DNA of 48,029 nt from Bacillota bacterium (GTDB lineage: Bacteria; Bacillota; Sulfobacillia; JAIMAT01), in contig JAIMAT010000009.1 in assembly GCA_023511835.1 (NCBI GenBank), positions 1-48,029 of the forward strand, given 5' to 3'. Shown piece by piece: positions 1 through 9,355 of this stretch. Every line of letters starts with the position of its first letter. Positions within the stretch are counted from its first letter, which is position 1. The translations under genes were made by a program, and so were the position numbers. The notes beneath the pieces were generated by a model. The model worked only from the letters and a program-made list of their open reading frames with translations, was not told the DNA's origin and did not search any database.

Positions 1-47
1 GATGGTACTCGGCGGGCGACCGCCCGGGAGAGTAGGTCGCTGCCGTC
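1..47 (+). rRNA. 5S ribosomal RNA, 3' end only
   Basis: The window opens inside a 5S rRNA gene. The segment beginning GATGGTACTC, followed by a GGCGGGCGACCGCCC hairpin and GAGAGTAGGTCGCTGCC, matches the conserved 3' third of bacterial 5S rRNA (loop E and helix IV, then the start of the 3' strand of helix I). The 5' part lies outside the window, and the exact 3' end is uncertain by a few bases. It is followed 18 bases later by tRNA-Asn, a common arrangement at the end of an rRNA operon. Confidence 0.85.
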
Positions 48-65
48 GCCGGTCCGGAGTTTCCT

Positions 66-140
66 TCCTGGTTAGCTCAATGGTAGAGCATCCGGCTGTT
101 AACCGGAGGGTTGCAGGTTCGAGTCCTGCACCAGGAGCCA
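66..140 (+). tRNA. tRNA-Asn (GTT anticodon), CCA encoded
   Basis: A complete cloverleaf can be drawn by hand. The acceptor stem TCCTGGT (66-72) pairs with ACCAGGA (130-136), the D stem is GCTC/GAGC, and the anticodon stem is TCCGG/CCGGA with loop CTGTTAA. This places anticodon GTT at 98-100. The T arm is GCAGG-TTCGAGT-CCTGC. The discriminator base G137 is followed by an encoded CCA (138-140). It lies just after the 5S gene and before a strong hairpin, so it is probably the last gene of the rRNA operon. Confidence 0.97.
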
Positions 141-149
141 ATTTGGTAA

Positions 150-175
150 GGGCCCCTGCCTTTGGGCAGGGGCCC
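150..175 (+). terminator. hairpin terminator of the rRNA/tRNA operon
   Basis: A perfect 11-bp inverted repeat, GGGCCCCTGCC / GGCAGGGGCCC, with a TTTG loop begins ten bases after the tRNA CCA. It is followed by GTTCCGTATT, which is only modestly T-rich. Its position and strength fit an intrinsic terminator closing the 5S-tRNA transcript before tmk. Confidence 0.75.
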
Positions 176-215
176 GTTCCGTATTCCGCGGGCAGGGGGC
201 CGTTCTATATTCCGG
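164..215 (+). repeat. imperfect 26-bp tandem repeat between terminator and tmk
   Basis: Two adjacent 26-base units (164-189 and 190-215) agree at 22 of 26 positions. Each begins GGGCAGGGG and ends TATTCCG. The first unit forms the 3' arm of the terminator hairpin; the second repeats that arm without the 5' partner. The second copy contains TATATT (206-211), a possible -10 element for tmk, but no good -35 is seen at the right spacing. It looks like a local duplication; a function is not evident. Confidence 0.7.
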
Positions 216-287
216 TGGGGGGATGGGGGGTGCCGTCGGTGCGAGTGGTAGTGCGATTCTGGTACGTTACGCGGGGAGGCAGGTGCC

Positions 288-935
288 ATCGAGGGGCTCT
301 TCCTGAGCTTTGAGGGCGGCGAAGGCGCCGGCAAGTCGACGCAGGCGGCGCTCCTGGCCGAGGCGCTGGCGGCGCGGGGCGTGCCGGTGCTGCGCGTGCG
401 GGAACCGGGCGGCACGGCGCTGGGGGAGAAGGTGAGGGAGCTCCTGCTGGGGACGGGTGAGCCGCTCGCAGCCGCGGCGGAGAGCTTCCTCTACCTGGCG
501 GCGCGGGCGCAGCTGGCCCGCGAGCGGATCCTGCCGGCGCTGGCGGAGGGGCGGTGCGTCATCGCAGACCGATACGCCGACTCGACGGTGGCCTACCAGG
601 CCTTCGGGCTGGGGGAGCCGCTGGCCGCAGTGCAGGCGGCCAACGAGTGGGCCACCGCCGGCAGGAAGCCGGACCGGACCTACCTGCTGGATCTGCCGCC
701 CGAGGCGGGACTGGAGCGACGGCGCAAGGGGCCGCTTCCGCCGGACCGGATCGAGCGGCGCGAGCTGGAGTACCACAGGCGGGTGCGCGAGGGGTACCTG
801 GAGCTGGCGCGCGGCGAAGGCGGGCGCTTCCTGGTGCTGGAGGCGGGGAGGCCGCCCGGGCGGCTGCACGCTGCCATCCTGGAGGACGCATGGCGGCTCT
901 GGCGCTCGAGGCAGGAGGGAGGTGGGGCGACGTGA
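288..935 (+). CDS. tmk: thymidylate kinase (dTMP kinase), apparent ATC start
   Basis: It phosphorylates dTMP to dTDP with ATP for dTTP synthesis. The P-loop GGEGAGKST (residues 10-18 counted from 288), the DRYADSTVAYQ motif and the basic LID stretch are typical, and 215 residues is a normal length. The in-frame region upstream back to the TAG at 249 has no ATG, GTG or TTG. ATC at 288 lies 8 bases after GGGGAGG (273-279), and the following residues EGLFLSFEG align with the normal N-terminus of the family (M-x-GLFI-x-FEG). The likely start is therefore ATC. A GTG at 283 is in another frame and reaches a stop after seven codons. A sequencing indel at 283-290 is the alternative. The stop overlaps the darA start as GTGA. 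Confidence 0.9.
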   Translation: MEGLFLSFEGGEGAGKSTQAALLAEALAARGVPVLRVREPGGTALGEKVRELLLGTGEPLAAAAESFLYLAARAQLARERILPALAEGRCVIADRYADSTVAYQAFGLGEPLAAVQAANEWATAGRKPDRTYLLDLPPEAGLERRRKGPLPPDRIERRELEYHRRVREGYLELARGEGGRFLVLEAGRPPGRLHAAILEDAWRLWRSRQEGGGAT

Positions 936-1261
936 AGCTGGTGATCGCCGTCGTCCAGGACAAGGATTCGGGCCGCCTGCTGGCGGCGCTGGTCGACCGC
1001 GGCCATTCCGCGACCAAGCTGGCCAGTACGGGTGGTTTTCTCCGGGAGGGGAATACGACGCTCCTGATCGGCGTCCAGGACGACGAGGTGGCGGACGTGC
1101 TGGGCCTGATCGGCGAGGTCTGCCAGTCGCGCCAGCAGATGGTCAACCCCATGCCGCCGGCGGCCGGGCAGGTCGAGAGCTACATGACCTATCCGGTGGA
1201 GGTGACGGTCGGCGGTGCCACCGTCTTCGTCCTCGACGTGGAGCACTTCGCCAAGTTCTAG
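932..1261 (+). CDS. darA: cyclic-di-AMP receptor, DarA/PstA (YaaQ) family
   Basis: This 109-residue PII-like protein corresponds to Bacillus YaaQ/DarA, a trimeric cytoplasmic receptor for c-di-AMP. Visible family features are the N-terminal KLVIAVVQDKDSG strand and loop, the TKLASTGGFLREGNTT nucleotide-binding region, GVQDDEVADVL, and the C-terminal GGATVFVLDVEHF strand. The gene lies between tmk and holB exactly as in Bacillus. The GTG start overlaps the tmk stop by four bases (GTGA), suggesting translational coupling. What the protein controls after binding the nucleotide is not settled in the family. Confidence 0.93.
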   Translation: MKLVIAVVQDKDSGRLLAALVDRGHSATKLASTGGFLREGNTTLLIGVQDDEVADVLGLIGEVCQSRQQMVNPMPPAAGQVESYMTYPVEVTVGGATVFVLDVEHFAKF

Positions 1262-2138
1262 CGCCGCGGCCGGTGGCGCCGTCCGGCGGGCGCACGCCCT
1301 GCTGCTGGTGGGCGCCCGGGAGGCGACCGAGCGGGCGGCGCTGGACGAAGCGCGCCGGGCCCTTTGCCAGCGCGGCCACGGTTGCGGCGAGTGCGCTTCC
1401 TGCCGGCGGGCGGAGGCCGGCGCGCATCCGGACTGGCTCGCGGTGGAGCCACCCTCCACAGGGAGCCTGGGTGTGGAGGACGTCTACCGGGCGCTCCGCT
1501 GGCTGGCCCTGCACCCGGTGGCGGCGGCGCGCCGCGTGCTCCTCTTCCGACAAGCCGACCGCCTGAGCGGCGTCGCCCAGAACGCCCTGCTCAAGGCGCT
1601 GGAGGAGCCGCCGGGGGACGCCCTGCTGCTGCTGGCTACCGCCCTTCCGGACCGGCTTCTGCCCACCATCCGCTCGCGCTGCACGGAGCGGCACCCGGGG
1701 CGCGGGAGGGAGACGGAGAGCCGGGAGGGGTCGAGCCCCGGCGAGGACGGAGTCGGGGGCGGCGACCTGGCGGCGGCCTGTTTCGAAGCGCTCTTCTCGC
1801 CGCGACCGGCCGGGATCTGGGAGCTGGCCCGCGACTGGGCCACGCTCGGGCGCGAGGAGCTGGAGGCGCGCCTGGGGGCGGTGGAGGAGGCGCTGGCGGC
1901 CAGCTTCCGGCCGCCCTCGGGCCGCGACGGCGACGGCGGGCAGGCGTCGTGGCCCGCCCGGCTGCGGGTGGTGCCCGCGCGCCCTCGCCTGGAGGCCGCC
2001 CGCTCGCTGGCGCGGGCGGCGGAGGCGCTGCGCGCCAACGTGGGAGGCGAGCTGGTGCTGGACGTCCTGCTGCTTGAGCTGAGGCGCCTCTGGCTGGCTC
2101 GGGGGCCGGAGAGGATCGGCGGAGGGGCGCCAGAATAG
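1215..2138 (+). CDS. holB: DNA polymerase III delta' subunit (clamp loader)
   Basis: It is the delta' subunit of the clamp loader, helping to open and load the beta clamp. The AAA+ fold is recognised from HALLLVG, a four-cysteine zinc module (C51, C57, C60, C63 counted from GTG 1215), HPDWLAVEP, VEDVYRALRWLALHP and NALLKALEEPP. Walker A is absent: GAREATERAALDEAR replaces the usual glycine-lysine loop, consistent with a delta' that does not bind ATP. The first 30 codons overlap darA and look non-homologous, so translation may start nearer GTG 1308, which would however cut into the first strand. The C-terminal half is low-complexity and Arg/Ala-rich. Confidence 0.88.
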   Translation: MPPSSSSTWSTSPSSSAAAGGAVRRAHALLLVGAREATERAALDEARRALCQRGHGCGECASCRRAEAGAHPDWLAVEPPSTGSLGVEDVYRALRWLALHPVAAARRVLLFRQADRLSGVAQNALLKALEEPPGDALLLLATALPDRLLPTIRSRCTERHPGRGRETESREGSSPGEDGVGGGDLAAACFEALFSPRPAGIWELARDWATLGREELEARLGAVEEALAASFRPPSGRDGDGGQASWPARLRVVPARPRLEAARSLARAAEALRANVGGELVLDVLLLELRRLWLARGPERIGGGAPE

Positions 2139-2179
2139 GGAACCGGAACCGGCGCGGGCGGCGAAATGCGCCGCCGCCG

Positions 2180-2893
2180 GTGGAGGTGGAGGTCTTGGAC
2201 GAGGGCAGGGTTCGGGTGGTCGGGGTCCGGCTGCGCCCCGCCGGGCCGGTGACGCAGGCGGTCACCGGCGAGGTGGAGCCCGCGCTGGAGTCGGCCGTGG
2301 TGGTGGAGGGCGAGCACGGACTGGAACTGGGCTGGGTGGCACGGCGGGGGCGATGGAGCGCGGCCGCCGAGGCCTCGGAGCTGCCCCGGCTGGTGCGCCT
2401 CGCGACGGAAGCCGACCTGGAGGCGGAGCGGGAGAACCGGAAGCTGGCCGACGAGGCGTTCGCGGTCTGCGCGGGCCTGATCGAGGCCGAGAGCCTAGCC
2501 ATGCACCTGGTGGACGCGCGTTACACCCTCGACCGGTCACGGCTCCTCTTCTTCTTCACGGCCCCGGAGAGGGTCGACTTCCGCCGGCTCGTCCGCGAGC
2601 TGGCAGGCCGCTTCCGGACGCGGATCGAGCTGCGCCAGGTGGGGCCGCGCGACGCGGCGCGCATGTTGGGCGGCATCGGGCCGTGCGGGCGCATCCTCTG
2701 CTGCACCAGCTTCCTCCGGGAGTTCAGCAGCGTCACCATCCGCATGGCCAAGGAGCAGGCGCTGGCCCTCAATCCGGAGTCGCTCTCGGGCCTCTGCGGC
2801 CGTCTCAAGTGCTGCCTGCGTTACGAGTGGGCGGGCGCCTTGGAGACGGGTGGCGCGGAGGCGCGGGGCAGCCTGGTGGCGGGGGCGGAGTAG
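2180..2893 (+). CDS. ricT: RicT/YaaT, PSP1-domain protein of the Y (Ric) complex
   Basis: In Bacillus, RicT works with RicA and RicF in a complex with iron-sulfur clusters that assists RNase Y-dependent mRNA maturation and promotes phosphorylation of Spo0A. This 237-residue protein has the PSP1 fold and two C-X4-CC clusters (C169/C174/C175 and C206/C211/C212), which fit cluster binding. The N-terminal motif VVGVRLRPAG is typical of the family. GTG 2180 is the first start after the upstream stop; GTG 2186 is an alternative. ricA and ricF are not in this window. The gene sits in the conserved holB-ricT-rsmI order. Confidence 0.93.
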   Translation: MEVEVLDEGRVRVVGVRLRPAGPVTQAVTGEVEPALESAVVVEGEHGLELGWVARRGRWSAAAEASELPRLVRLATEADLEAERENRKLADEAFAVCAGLIEAESLAMHLVDARYTLDRSRLLFFFTAPERVDFRRLVRELAGRFRTRIELRQVGPRDAARMLGGIGPCGRILCCTSFLREFSSVTIRMAKEQALALNPESLSGLCGRLKCCLRYEWAGALETGGAEARGSLVAGAE

Positions 2894-2897
2894 CGCT

Positions 2898-3601
2898 TTG
2901 GCGGGAACCCTCTACGTGGTGGCGACGCCTATCGGCAACCTAGAGGACGTGACGCTGCGGGCGCTGGCGGTCCTCCGCGCGGTCGACCGCATCCTCTGCG
3001 AGGACACGCGCCACACCGCCCTGCTGCTTCGGCGCTACGCGATTCAAAAGCCGCTGGTCAGCTATCATGAGCACAACGAGCGGAGGCGGGCGGAGGAGGC
3101 GGTGGCCTGGCTGGAGGCCGGCGAGGAGCTGGCGCTGGTCAGCGACGCCGGGACGCCGACGCTGAGCGACCCCGGCTATCGCCTGGTCAGCCTGGCGGCC
3201 GAGCGAGGCTTGCGCGTGGTGCCGGTGCCGGGTCCCATGGCTGCCGTGGCCGCGCTCAGCGCCTCGGGCCTGCCCACCGACAGCTTCACCTTCGCCGGCT
3301 TCCCGCCGCGGCGGGCGGGCCCCCGCCAGCGCTGGCTACGGCAGCTGGCCGGGGAGCCGCGGACGGTGGTGCTCTATGAGGCGCCCGAACGGGTGGCGCG
3401 GACGCTGGCCGAGATGCGCGACCTCTTCGGCGGCGAACGGCGCGCCGTGGTGGCGCGGGAGCTGACGAAGAGCTTCGAGGAGTTCCGTCGCGGCAGCCTG
3501 GACGAGCTGGCGAGCGCGCTCTCCGGAGAGAGGGCGCGGGGCGAGTATGTCCTCCTGGTGGAGGGAGCAGGGCGGCGGCAGGCCGCCGGGGAGGGGACAG
3601 A

Positions 3602-3605
<4 letters not shown>
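2898..3605 (+). CDS. rsmI: 16S rRNA 2'-O-ribose C1402 methyltransferase
   Basis: RsmI methylates the 2'-OH of C1402 in the decoding centre of 16S rRNA using S-adenosylmethionine. The protein starts AGTLYVVATPIGNLEDVTLRA, a textbook N-terminus for the family. It continues with CEDTRHTALLLRRY, VSDAGTPTLSDPGY and VPGPMAAVAALSASGLP, all SAM-binding tetrapyrrole-methylase-fold motifs. TTG 2898 is chosen because homology begins at the next residue and GGGGCGGAG lies upstream. It starts four bases after ricT ends and overlaps metG by GTGA. The length of 235 residues is slightly short for the family. Confidence 0.95.
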
Positions 3606-5569
<1,964 letters not shown>

Positions 5570-5585
5570 AGGGCGGGGCGCGCGC

Positions 5586-6431
5586 GTGAGCGGCAAGGGT
5601 CGCCGAGCGGGCGGCCTGGATCCGGAGCGGCCGGCCGCGGGTCCGCTCTTCGACGCGCACGCGCACCTGGGCGACCCGGCCCTGGCGGGCGAGCGGCAAG
5701 CCGTCCTGGAACGGGCGGCCGCGGCGGGCGTGCTCTGGATCCTGGACAACGGCACTTCGCTGGAGGACTCGGACCGGGCGCTGGCAGAGGCTGCGGCCGG
5801 CGGCCTGCCGGCGGTCGCAGCGGCCGTGGGCGTCCACCCGCACGAGGCCGCCCGGGCGCCGGGCGACTTCCTGGAGCGACTGCGCGAGATGGCCGTGCGA
5901 GGTGCGGTGGCGGTGGGCGAGATCGGTCTCGACTACCACTACGATTTCTCGCCGCGCCCCGTGCAGCGGGAGGTGCTCCGGCGACAGCTGGAGCTGGCGC
6001 GGGAGCTGGGGTTGCCCGTGGTCCTACACGAACGCGAGGCGGCGGGGGAGATGCTGGAGATCCTGGACCAGGTCGGCCTGCCCGAACGGGGCGGGGTGGT
6101 CCACTCCTTCTCGGGGGGACCGGCGGAGGCGGAGGCCTACCTGGAGCGGGGCCTCTATCTGGGCATCTCGGGCATGGTCACCTTCCGCGGGTTGGACCGG
6201 TTGCGCGAGGCGGTCCGGCGGGCGCCGGCCGAGCGCCTGCTCTACGAGACCGACGCCCCCTACCTGGCGCCGCACCCCTTGCGCGGGCGACGGAACGAGC
6301 CGGCCCATGTCGCCTGGACGGTTGCGGCCGTGGCCGAACTGCGCGGCGAATCGCCGGAGGCGCTGCTGGCGGCGGCCTGGCACGGGCTGGCCCGCCTCTA
6401 CGGCCTCCGCCCTCCGGGCGGGGCGCGGTGA
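5586..6431 (+). CDS. tatD: TatD family metal-dependent hydrolase/deoxyribonuclease
   Basis: TatD enzymes are TIM-barrel metallo-hydrolases with 3'-5' exonuclease or DNase activity. The metal ligands are recognisable in FDAHAHLGD, GVHPHEA, GEIGLDYHYDFS, VLHEREA and ETDAPYLAPHP. The length of 281 residues is slightly above average because of about 20 extra N-terminal residues before FDAHAH. It follows metG as in many Bacillota and overlaps rsmA by GTGA. The rnmV (RNase M5) and yabE genes that lie between tatD and rsmA in Bacillus are missing here. Confidence 0.94.
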   Translation: MSGKGRRAGGLDPERPAAGPLFDAHAHLGDPALAGERQAVLERAAAAGVLWILDNGTSLEDSDRALAEAAAGGLPAVAAAVGVHPHEAARAPGDFLERLREMAVRGAVAVGEIGLDYHYDFSPRPVQREVLRRQLELARELGLPVVLHEREAAGEMLEILDQVGLPERGGVVHSFSGGPAEAEAYLERGLYLGISGMVTFRGLDRLREAVRRAPAERLLYETDAPYLAPHPLRGRRNEPAHVAWTVAAVAELRGESPEALLAAAWHGLARLYGLRPPGGAR

Positions 6432-7306
6432 GGGCGGTGCTGCCGGGCACCTCCGTCGCCCGCCTGAAGGCGCTGATGGCCGAGCTGGGGATCCGCCCCA
6501 ACCGGCGGCTGGGGCAGAATTTCCTCGTGGACGGCCGGCTGCTGGAGGCCATCTTGGAGGCGGCGGCCTGCGACCCGGAGACGGCGGTGCTGGAGGTGGG
6601 GCCGGGCGCGGGCACGCTGACCGCCGCCCTTCTGGAGCGCGGGTGCCGGGTGCTGGCGGTGGAGCGGGATCGCCGCCTGGCTTCCTGGCTGGCCGGAGAG
6701 CTGGCCGGAGAGGGACGCCTGCGGCTCCTGGAAGGAGACGTCCTCCGCCTCGACTGGCGGGCCGCCTGGTGCGAGGCGATGCGGGGAGCGACCCGGGAGA
6801 TGGTCGTCTCCAACCTGCCCTATGCGATCTCCGGTCCCCTGGTCCGCGACCTCCTGGGCCGGGAGCGGCCGGCCTGGGAGCGGATGGTGCTGCTGGTCCA
6901 GCGGGAGTTCGCCGACCGTCTGCTCGCCACCCCGGGGGAGGAGGCGTACGGTGCCCTGACGGTCCTGGTCCGGCGGTATGCGGCCGTGGAACGGCTGCGC
7001 CGAGTCCCGCCCACCGCCTTTTGGCCGGTCCCGGAGGTGGACTCGTCCCTGGTCCGGCTCTGGCCCCGGGCGGAACGGCCCCCGCGGGAGCCCTTCGACT
7101 CGCTGGTGCGTGCGGCCTTCGCCAGGCGGCGGAAGACGTTGGAGAACACGCTCCTCGCCTGGCCGGGATTCGCGGGGAGGGCCGACCGGGCGACGGTGCG
7201 GCGCCTCTGCGAGCGGGCCGGAATCCGGCCCTCGTCGCGTGCCGAGGAGCTGAGCGTCGAGGAGTTCGAGCGCCTGGCCCGGGAGGCCGGCGGGGCGGAG
7301 ATATAA
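6428..7306 (+). CDS. rsmA: 16S rRNA dimethyladenosine transferase RsmA (KsgA)
   Basis: It dimethylates A1518 and A1519 of 16S rRNA during small-subunit assembly. The motifs RRLGQNFLVD, VLEVGPGAGTLT, VLAVERDRRL, EGDVLRL and SNLPYAISGPLV (the NLPY catalytic motif) are all present. The C-terminal helical domain follows. The 292-residue length is normal. The GTG start shares four bases with the tatD stop. TATAAT at 7302-7307 sits on its stop codon and could be a -10 element for the next gene, but no -35 is convincing. Confidence 0.97.
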   Translation: MRAVLPGTSVARLKALMAELGIRPNRRLGQNFLVDGRLLEAILEAAACDPETAVLEVGPGAGTLTAALLERGCRVLAVERDRRLASWLAGELAGEGRLRLLEGDVLRLDWRAAWCEAMRGATREMVVSNLPYAISGPLVRDLLGRERPAWERMVLLVQREFADRLLATPGEEAYGALTVLVRRYAAVERLRRVPPTAFWPVPEVDSSLVRLWPRAERPPREPFDSLVRAAFARRRKTLENTLLAWPGFAGRADRATVRRLCERAGIRPSSRAEELSVEEFERLAREAGGAEI

Positions 7307-7312
7307 TGGGGG

Positions 7313-7329
7313 GGCGCCCTGAGGGCGCC
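7313..7329 (+). other. short perfect hairpin between rsmA and the YkuK-like gene
   Basis: GGCGCCC-TGA-GGGCGCC is a perfect 7-bp inverted repeat just after rsmA. No T-run follows, so it is weak as an intrinsic terminator. It lies between a TATAAT sequence and the Shine-Dalgarno region of the next gene and could mark a processing site or affect initiation there. Confidence 0.45.
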
Positions 7330-7366
7330 GGAGGAGGAATTGCCGGCGGGCGAGCCGGAGAGGGAG

Positions 7367-7840
7367 ATGGCGTTCTACAGCCCTACCCGGGGTCTGCTCG
7401 ACTTCCAGGGCGTCTTCGAGGAGATCGTCCGCTTCCTTGAGGAGGAGCCGGAGGCCGAGTACAACCTGATCGTCGGCAGCGACTCCCAGCTTCGCAGCCA
7501 CGAGGTGGTCTACGTCACGGCGGTGGTCGTCCACCGACGGGGCAAGGGCGGCCGCTACTTCTACGAGAAGCGCGTTCGGCGCAGGACGGAGAGCCTGCGC
7601 CAACGCATCTTGTACGAGGCCTCGCTCAGCCTCCAGCTGGCCGGTCGCCTGGCGGAGGAGCTGTCGGAGAACGGCTATGCCCGCCTCCATGTGGAGATCC
7701 ACCTGGACATCGGCGCCCACGGCGAGACCAAGGAGCTGATCCGTGAGATCGTCGGCATGGTGACCGGCAGCGGTTTCGGAGCCCGCATCAAGCCCGACTC
7801 GTTCGGCGCCTCCAGTGTGGCCGACAAATATACCAAGTAG
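7367..7840 (+). CDS. YkuK-like ribonuclease H-fold protein (DUF458)
   Basis: The 157-residue protein matches the YkuK/DUF458 family: an N-terminal FYSPTRGLLDFQGVFEEI helix, then NLIVGSDSQ, a first strand ending in an acidic residue as in RNase H folds, then VVYVTAVVVHRRGKGGRYFY and HLDIGAHGETKELI. No biochemical activity is firmly established for the family. ATG 7367 is chosen because GGAG lies six bases upstream and homology starts there; an upstream TTG at 7340 would add nine residues but has its GGAGG too close. In Bacillus this position holds yabG, a spore protease gene, so this is a local replacement. Confidence 0.8.
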   Translation: MAFYSPTRGLLDFQGVFEEIVRFLEEEPEAEYNLIVGSDSQLRSHEVVYVTAVVVHRRGKGGRYFYEKRVRRRTESLRQRILYEASLSLQLAGRLAEELSENGYARLHVEIHLDIGAHGETKELIREIVGMVTGSGFGARIKPDSFGASSVADKYTK

Positions 7841-7851
7841 CTCCGGCACCG

Positions 7852-7880
7852 TTGACGGATGGGCGGCGTCCGCCTATAAT
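7852..7880 (+). promoter_or_regulatory. near-consensus sigma-A promoter of veg
   Basis: TTGACG (7852-7857), a 17-base spacer and TATAAT (7875-7880) match the housekeeping consensus at 11 of 12 positions. It lies 72 bases upstream of the veg start and directly after the preceding stop codon. The veg promoter of Bacillus subtilis is one of the strongest known vegetative promoters, so strong expression is expected here too. Confidence 0.9.
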
Positions 7881-7951
7881 AGCTCGCCTTTGACTACCCG
7901 GCCCCCCCGTGGTAGATTTTCAATGTACGCACGGAGAGGGGTGGCGGCAGC

Positions 7952-8230
7952 GTGGCGGGCCAGAAGGAGATGCTGCAGATCCGCCGTGTCCTGGAGGCGC
8001 ACCTCGGCGAGCGGGTGAGGGTTCGGGCGAATAAGGGACGCCGCAAGTTCGTCGAGCGCGAGGGCACGCTGGAGAGCACCTACTCGAGCCTTTTCGTGAT
8101 CCGCCTCCAGGAAGGCATCGAAGGGCGTCATGTCTCCTACACCTACCAGGACATCCTCACCAGCGAGGTGGAGCTTCGCCTCCTGGATCGCGAGGGCGAG
8201 CAGCTGCTGGCGCCCTCCGGTGCGGTCTGA
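7952..8230 (+). CDS. veg: Veg family protein (biofilm/sporulation-associated)
   Basis: This is a 92-residue Veg protein. The conserved core is LEAHLGERVRVRANKGRRKF, followed by EGTLESTYSSLFVI and VSYTYQDILT-x-EVEL. In Bacillus, Veg stimulates biofilm matrix gene expression by interfering with SinR; its direct partner in other Bacillota is unknown. The GTG start follows AGAGGGG at a suitable distance. The gene stands alone between its own sigma-A promoter and a strong terminator, so it is monocistronic. No sspF-type spore protein gene is seen downstream. Confidence 0.95.
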   Translation: MAGQKEMLQIRRVLEAHLGERVRVRANKGRRKFVEREGTLESTYSSLFVIRLQEGIEGRHVSYTYQDILTSEVELRLLDREGEQLLAPSGAV

Positions 8231-8288
8231 GGGCTTCTCGGCCCCGGGCCGGGCGAGGGGATGCGCAGGAGTTTCGCGGTGAACCGGT

Positions 8289-8319
8289 ACCGGCCACTCG
8301 TGCGAGTGGCCGGTTTGTT
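8289..8319 (+). terminator. intrinsic terminator after veg
   Basis: A 12-bp perfect inverted repeat, ACCGGCCACTCG / CGAGTGGCCGGT, is followed by TTGTT. It ends the veg transcript before ispE. Confidence 0.85.
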
Positions 8320-8433
8320 CGTGGGCCAGGCCCCCGCCGCCGTGCTTGACGCGGGGCGGCGGAGCGCCCATCTTCACGTTGGACTCCGGGACGCCGGCCT
8401 GCCGGGGCCGGCGGCGGCGGGAGGGGGCGCGGG

Positions 8434-9351
8434 GTGACGATCCGGCTGGAGGCCAGGGCCAAGCTGAACCTCTCGCTCCACATCGCCGGGCGCGCCGGCG
8501 ACTTCCACCGCATCACCTCGCTGATGCAGTCGCTCGCCCTGGCCGACCGGCTGGAGTGCGAGGCGGCGGAATCCACCTCCCTGAGCGTGGACGACGAGAG
8601 CCTGGCCAACGGGGCCAACCTGGTCTGGAGGGCGCTGGCCGAGCTGGAGGCAGAGGTCGGTCGCCCGCTGCCCATGGCGGTCCGGCTGGCCAAGCGCATC
8701 CCGGTGGCGGCCGGCTTGGGCGGGGCCAGCGCCGACGCCGCCGCCGTGCTGCGAGCCGCGGAGCTTCTCTACGGGCTGGAGCTGGAGGCCGGGCGGCGGC
8801 TGGCGGTGGCGCGGCGCGTCGGTTCCGACGTACCCTTCGCCCTGCGGGGCGGGACCGCGTTCGTGGCGGGAACGGGCGAGGAAGTGGTCCCGCTGGCCTT
8901 CCTGGGCGACCTGGAGGTGCTCCTGGCGGTTCCGGAGCCGCCGCTGCTCACCCGGGAGGTCTACGCCGCCTGGGACGAGCTGGCGGCGGCCGACCCCGGG
9001 CTGCGGCACGACGACCCCCACGGAGCCTTGGGCGCCCTGCGTCCCGGGCGGGCGGAGAGCCTGGCCCGGCTGATCCACAACGACCTCCTGGAACCGGCGG
9101 CGCGCCGCGCGCCCCGCATCCGCGCGATCCTCGAGTCCTGGCGCCGGGTGACGCCGCTTTGCGGCATGAGCGGCAGCGGGCCGACACTCTTCGCCCTGCC
9201 TGCCGGCGACGCGGAACGGGAGGAGCTGGAGCGCCTGGCGCGGCGGCAGGGCGCGCGGCTCTTCCGCAGCCGGTTCGCCCCCTCCGGCCTGGCCGTCCTC
9301 CCGGCGGGGAGGAGCGGCCAGGCCGCGGCGGCGAGCCCGTCCAAAGGGTGA
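8434..9351 (+). CDS. ispE: 4-diphosphocytidyl-2-C-methyl-D-erythritol kinase
   Basis: It performs the ATP-dependent 2-phosphorylation step of the MEP isoprenoid pathway. GHMP-kinase motifs are visible: RAKLNLSLHI near the N-terminus, PVAAGLGGASADAAAVL as the phosphate loop, and CGMSGSGPTLFAL near the C-terminus. The usual DGYH segment reads GDFHRI. It runs to 305 residues with an Ala/Ser-rich tail. The GTG start follows GGGAGGGGG. A TTGACG at 8346-8351 could be its -35, but the -10 region is poor. It overlaps nothing and is followed five bases later by an NTP transferase gene. Confidence 0.94.
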   Translation: MTIRLEARAKLNLSLHIAGRAGDFHRITSLMQSLALADRLECEAAESTSLSVDDESLANGANLVWRALAELEAEVGRPLPMAVRLAKRIPVAAGLGGASADAAAVLRAAELLYGLELEAGRRLAVARRVGSDVPFALRGGTAFVAGTGEEVVPLAFLGDLEVLLAVPEPPLLTREVYAAWDELAAADPGLRHDDPHGALGALRPGRAESLARLIHNDLLEPAARRAPRIRAILESWRRVTPLCGMSGSGPTLFALPAGDAEREELERLARRQGARLFRSRFAPSGLAVLPAGRSGQAAAASPSKG

Positions 9352-9355
9352 AAGG

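Noticed and set aside
7302-7307. TATAAT at the end of rsmA as a promoter of the YkuK-like gene
   Set aside because: No -35-like hexamer occurs 16-18 bases upstream, so it is not listed as a promoter.
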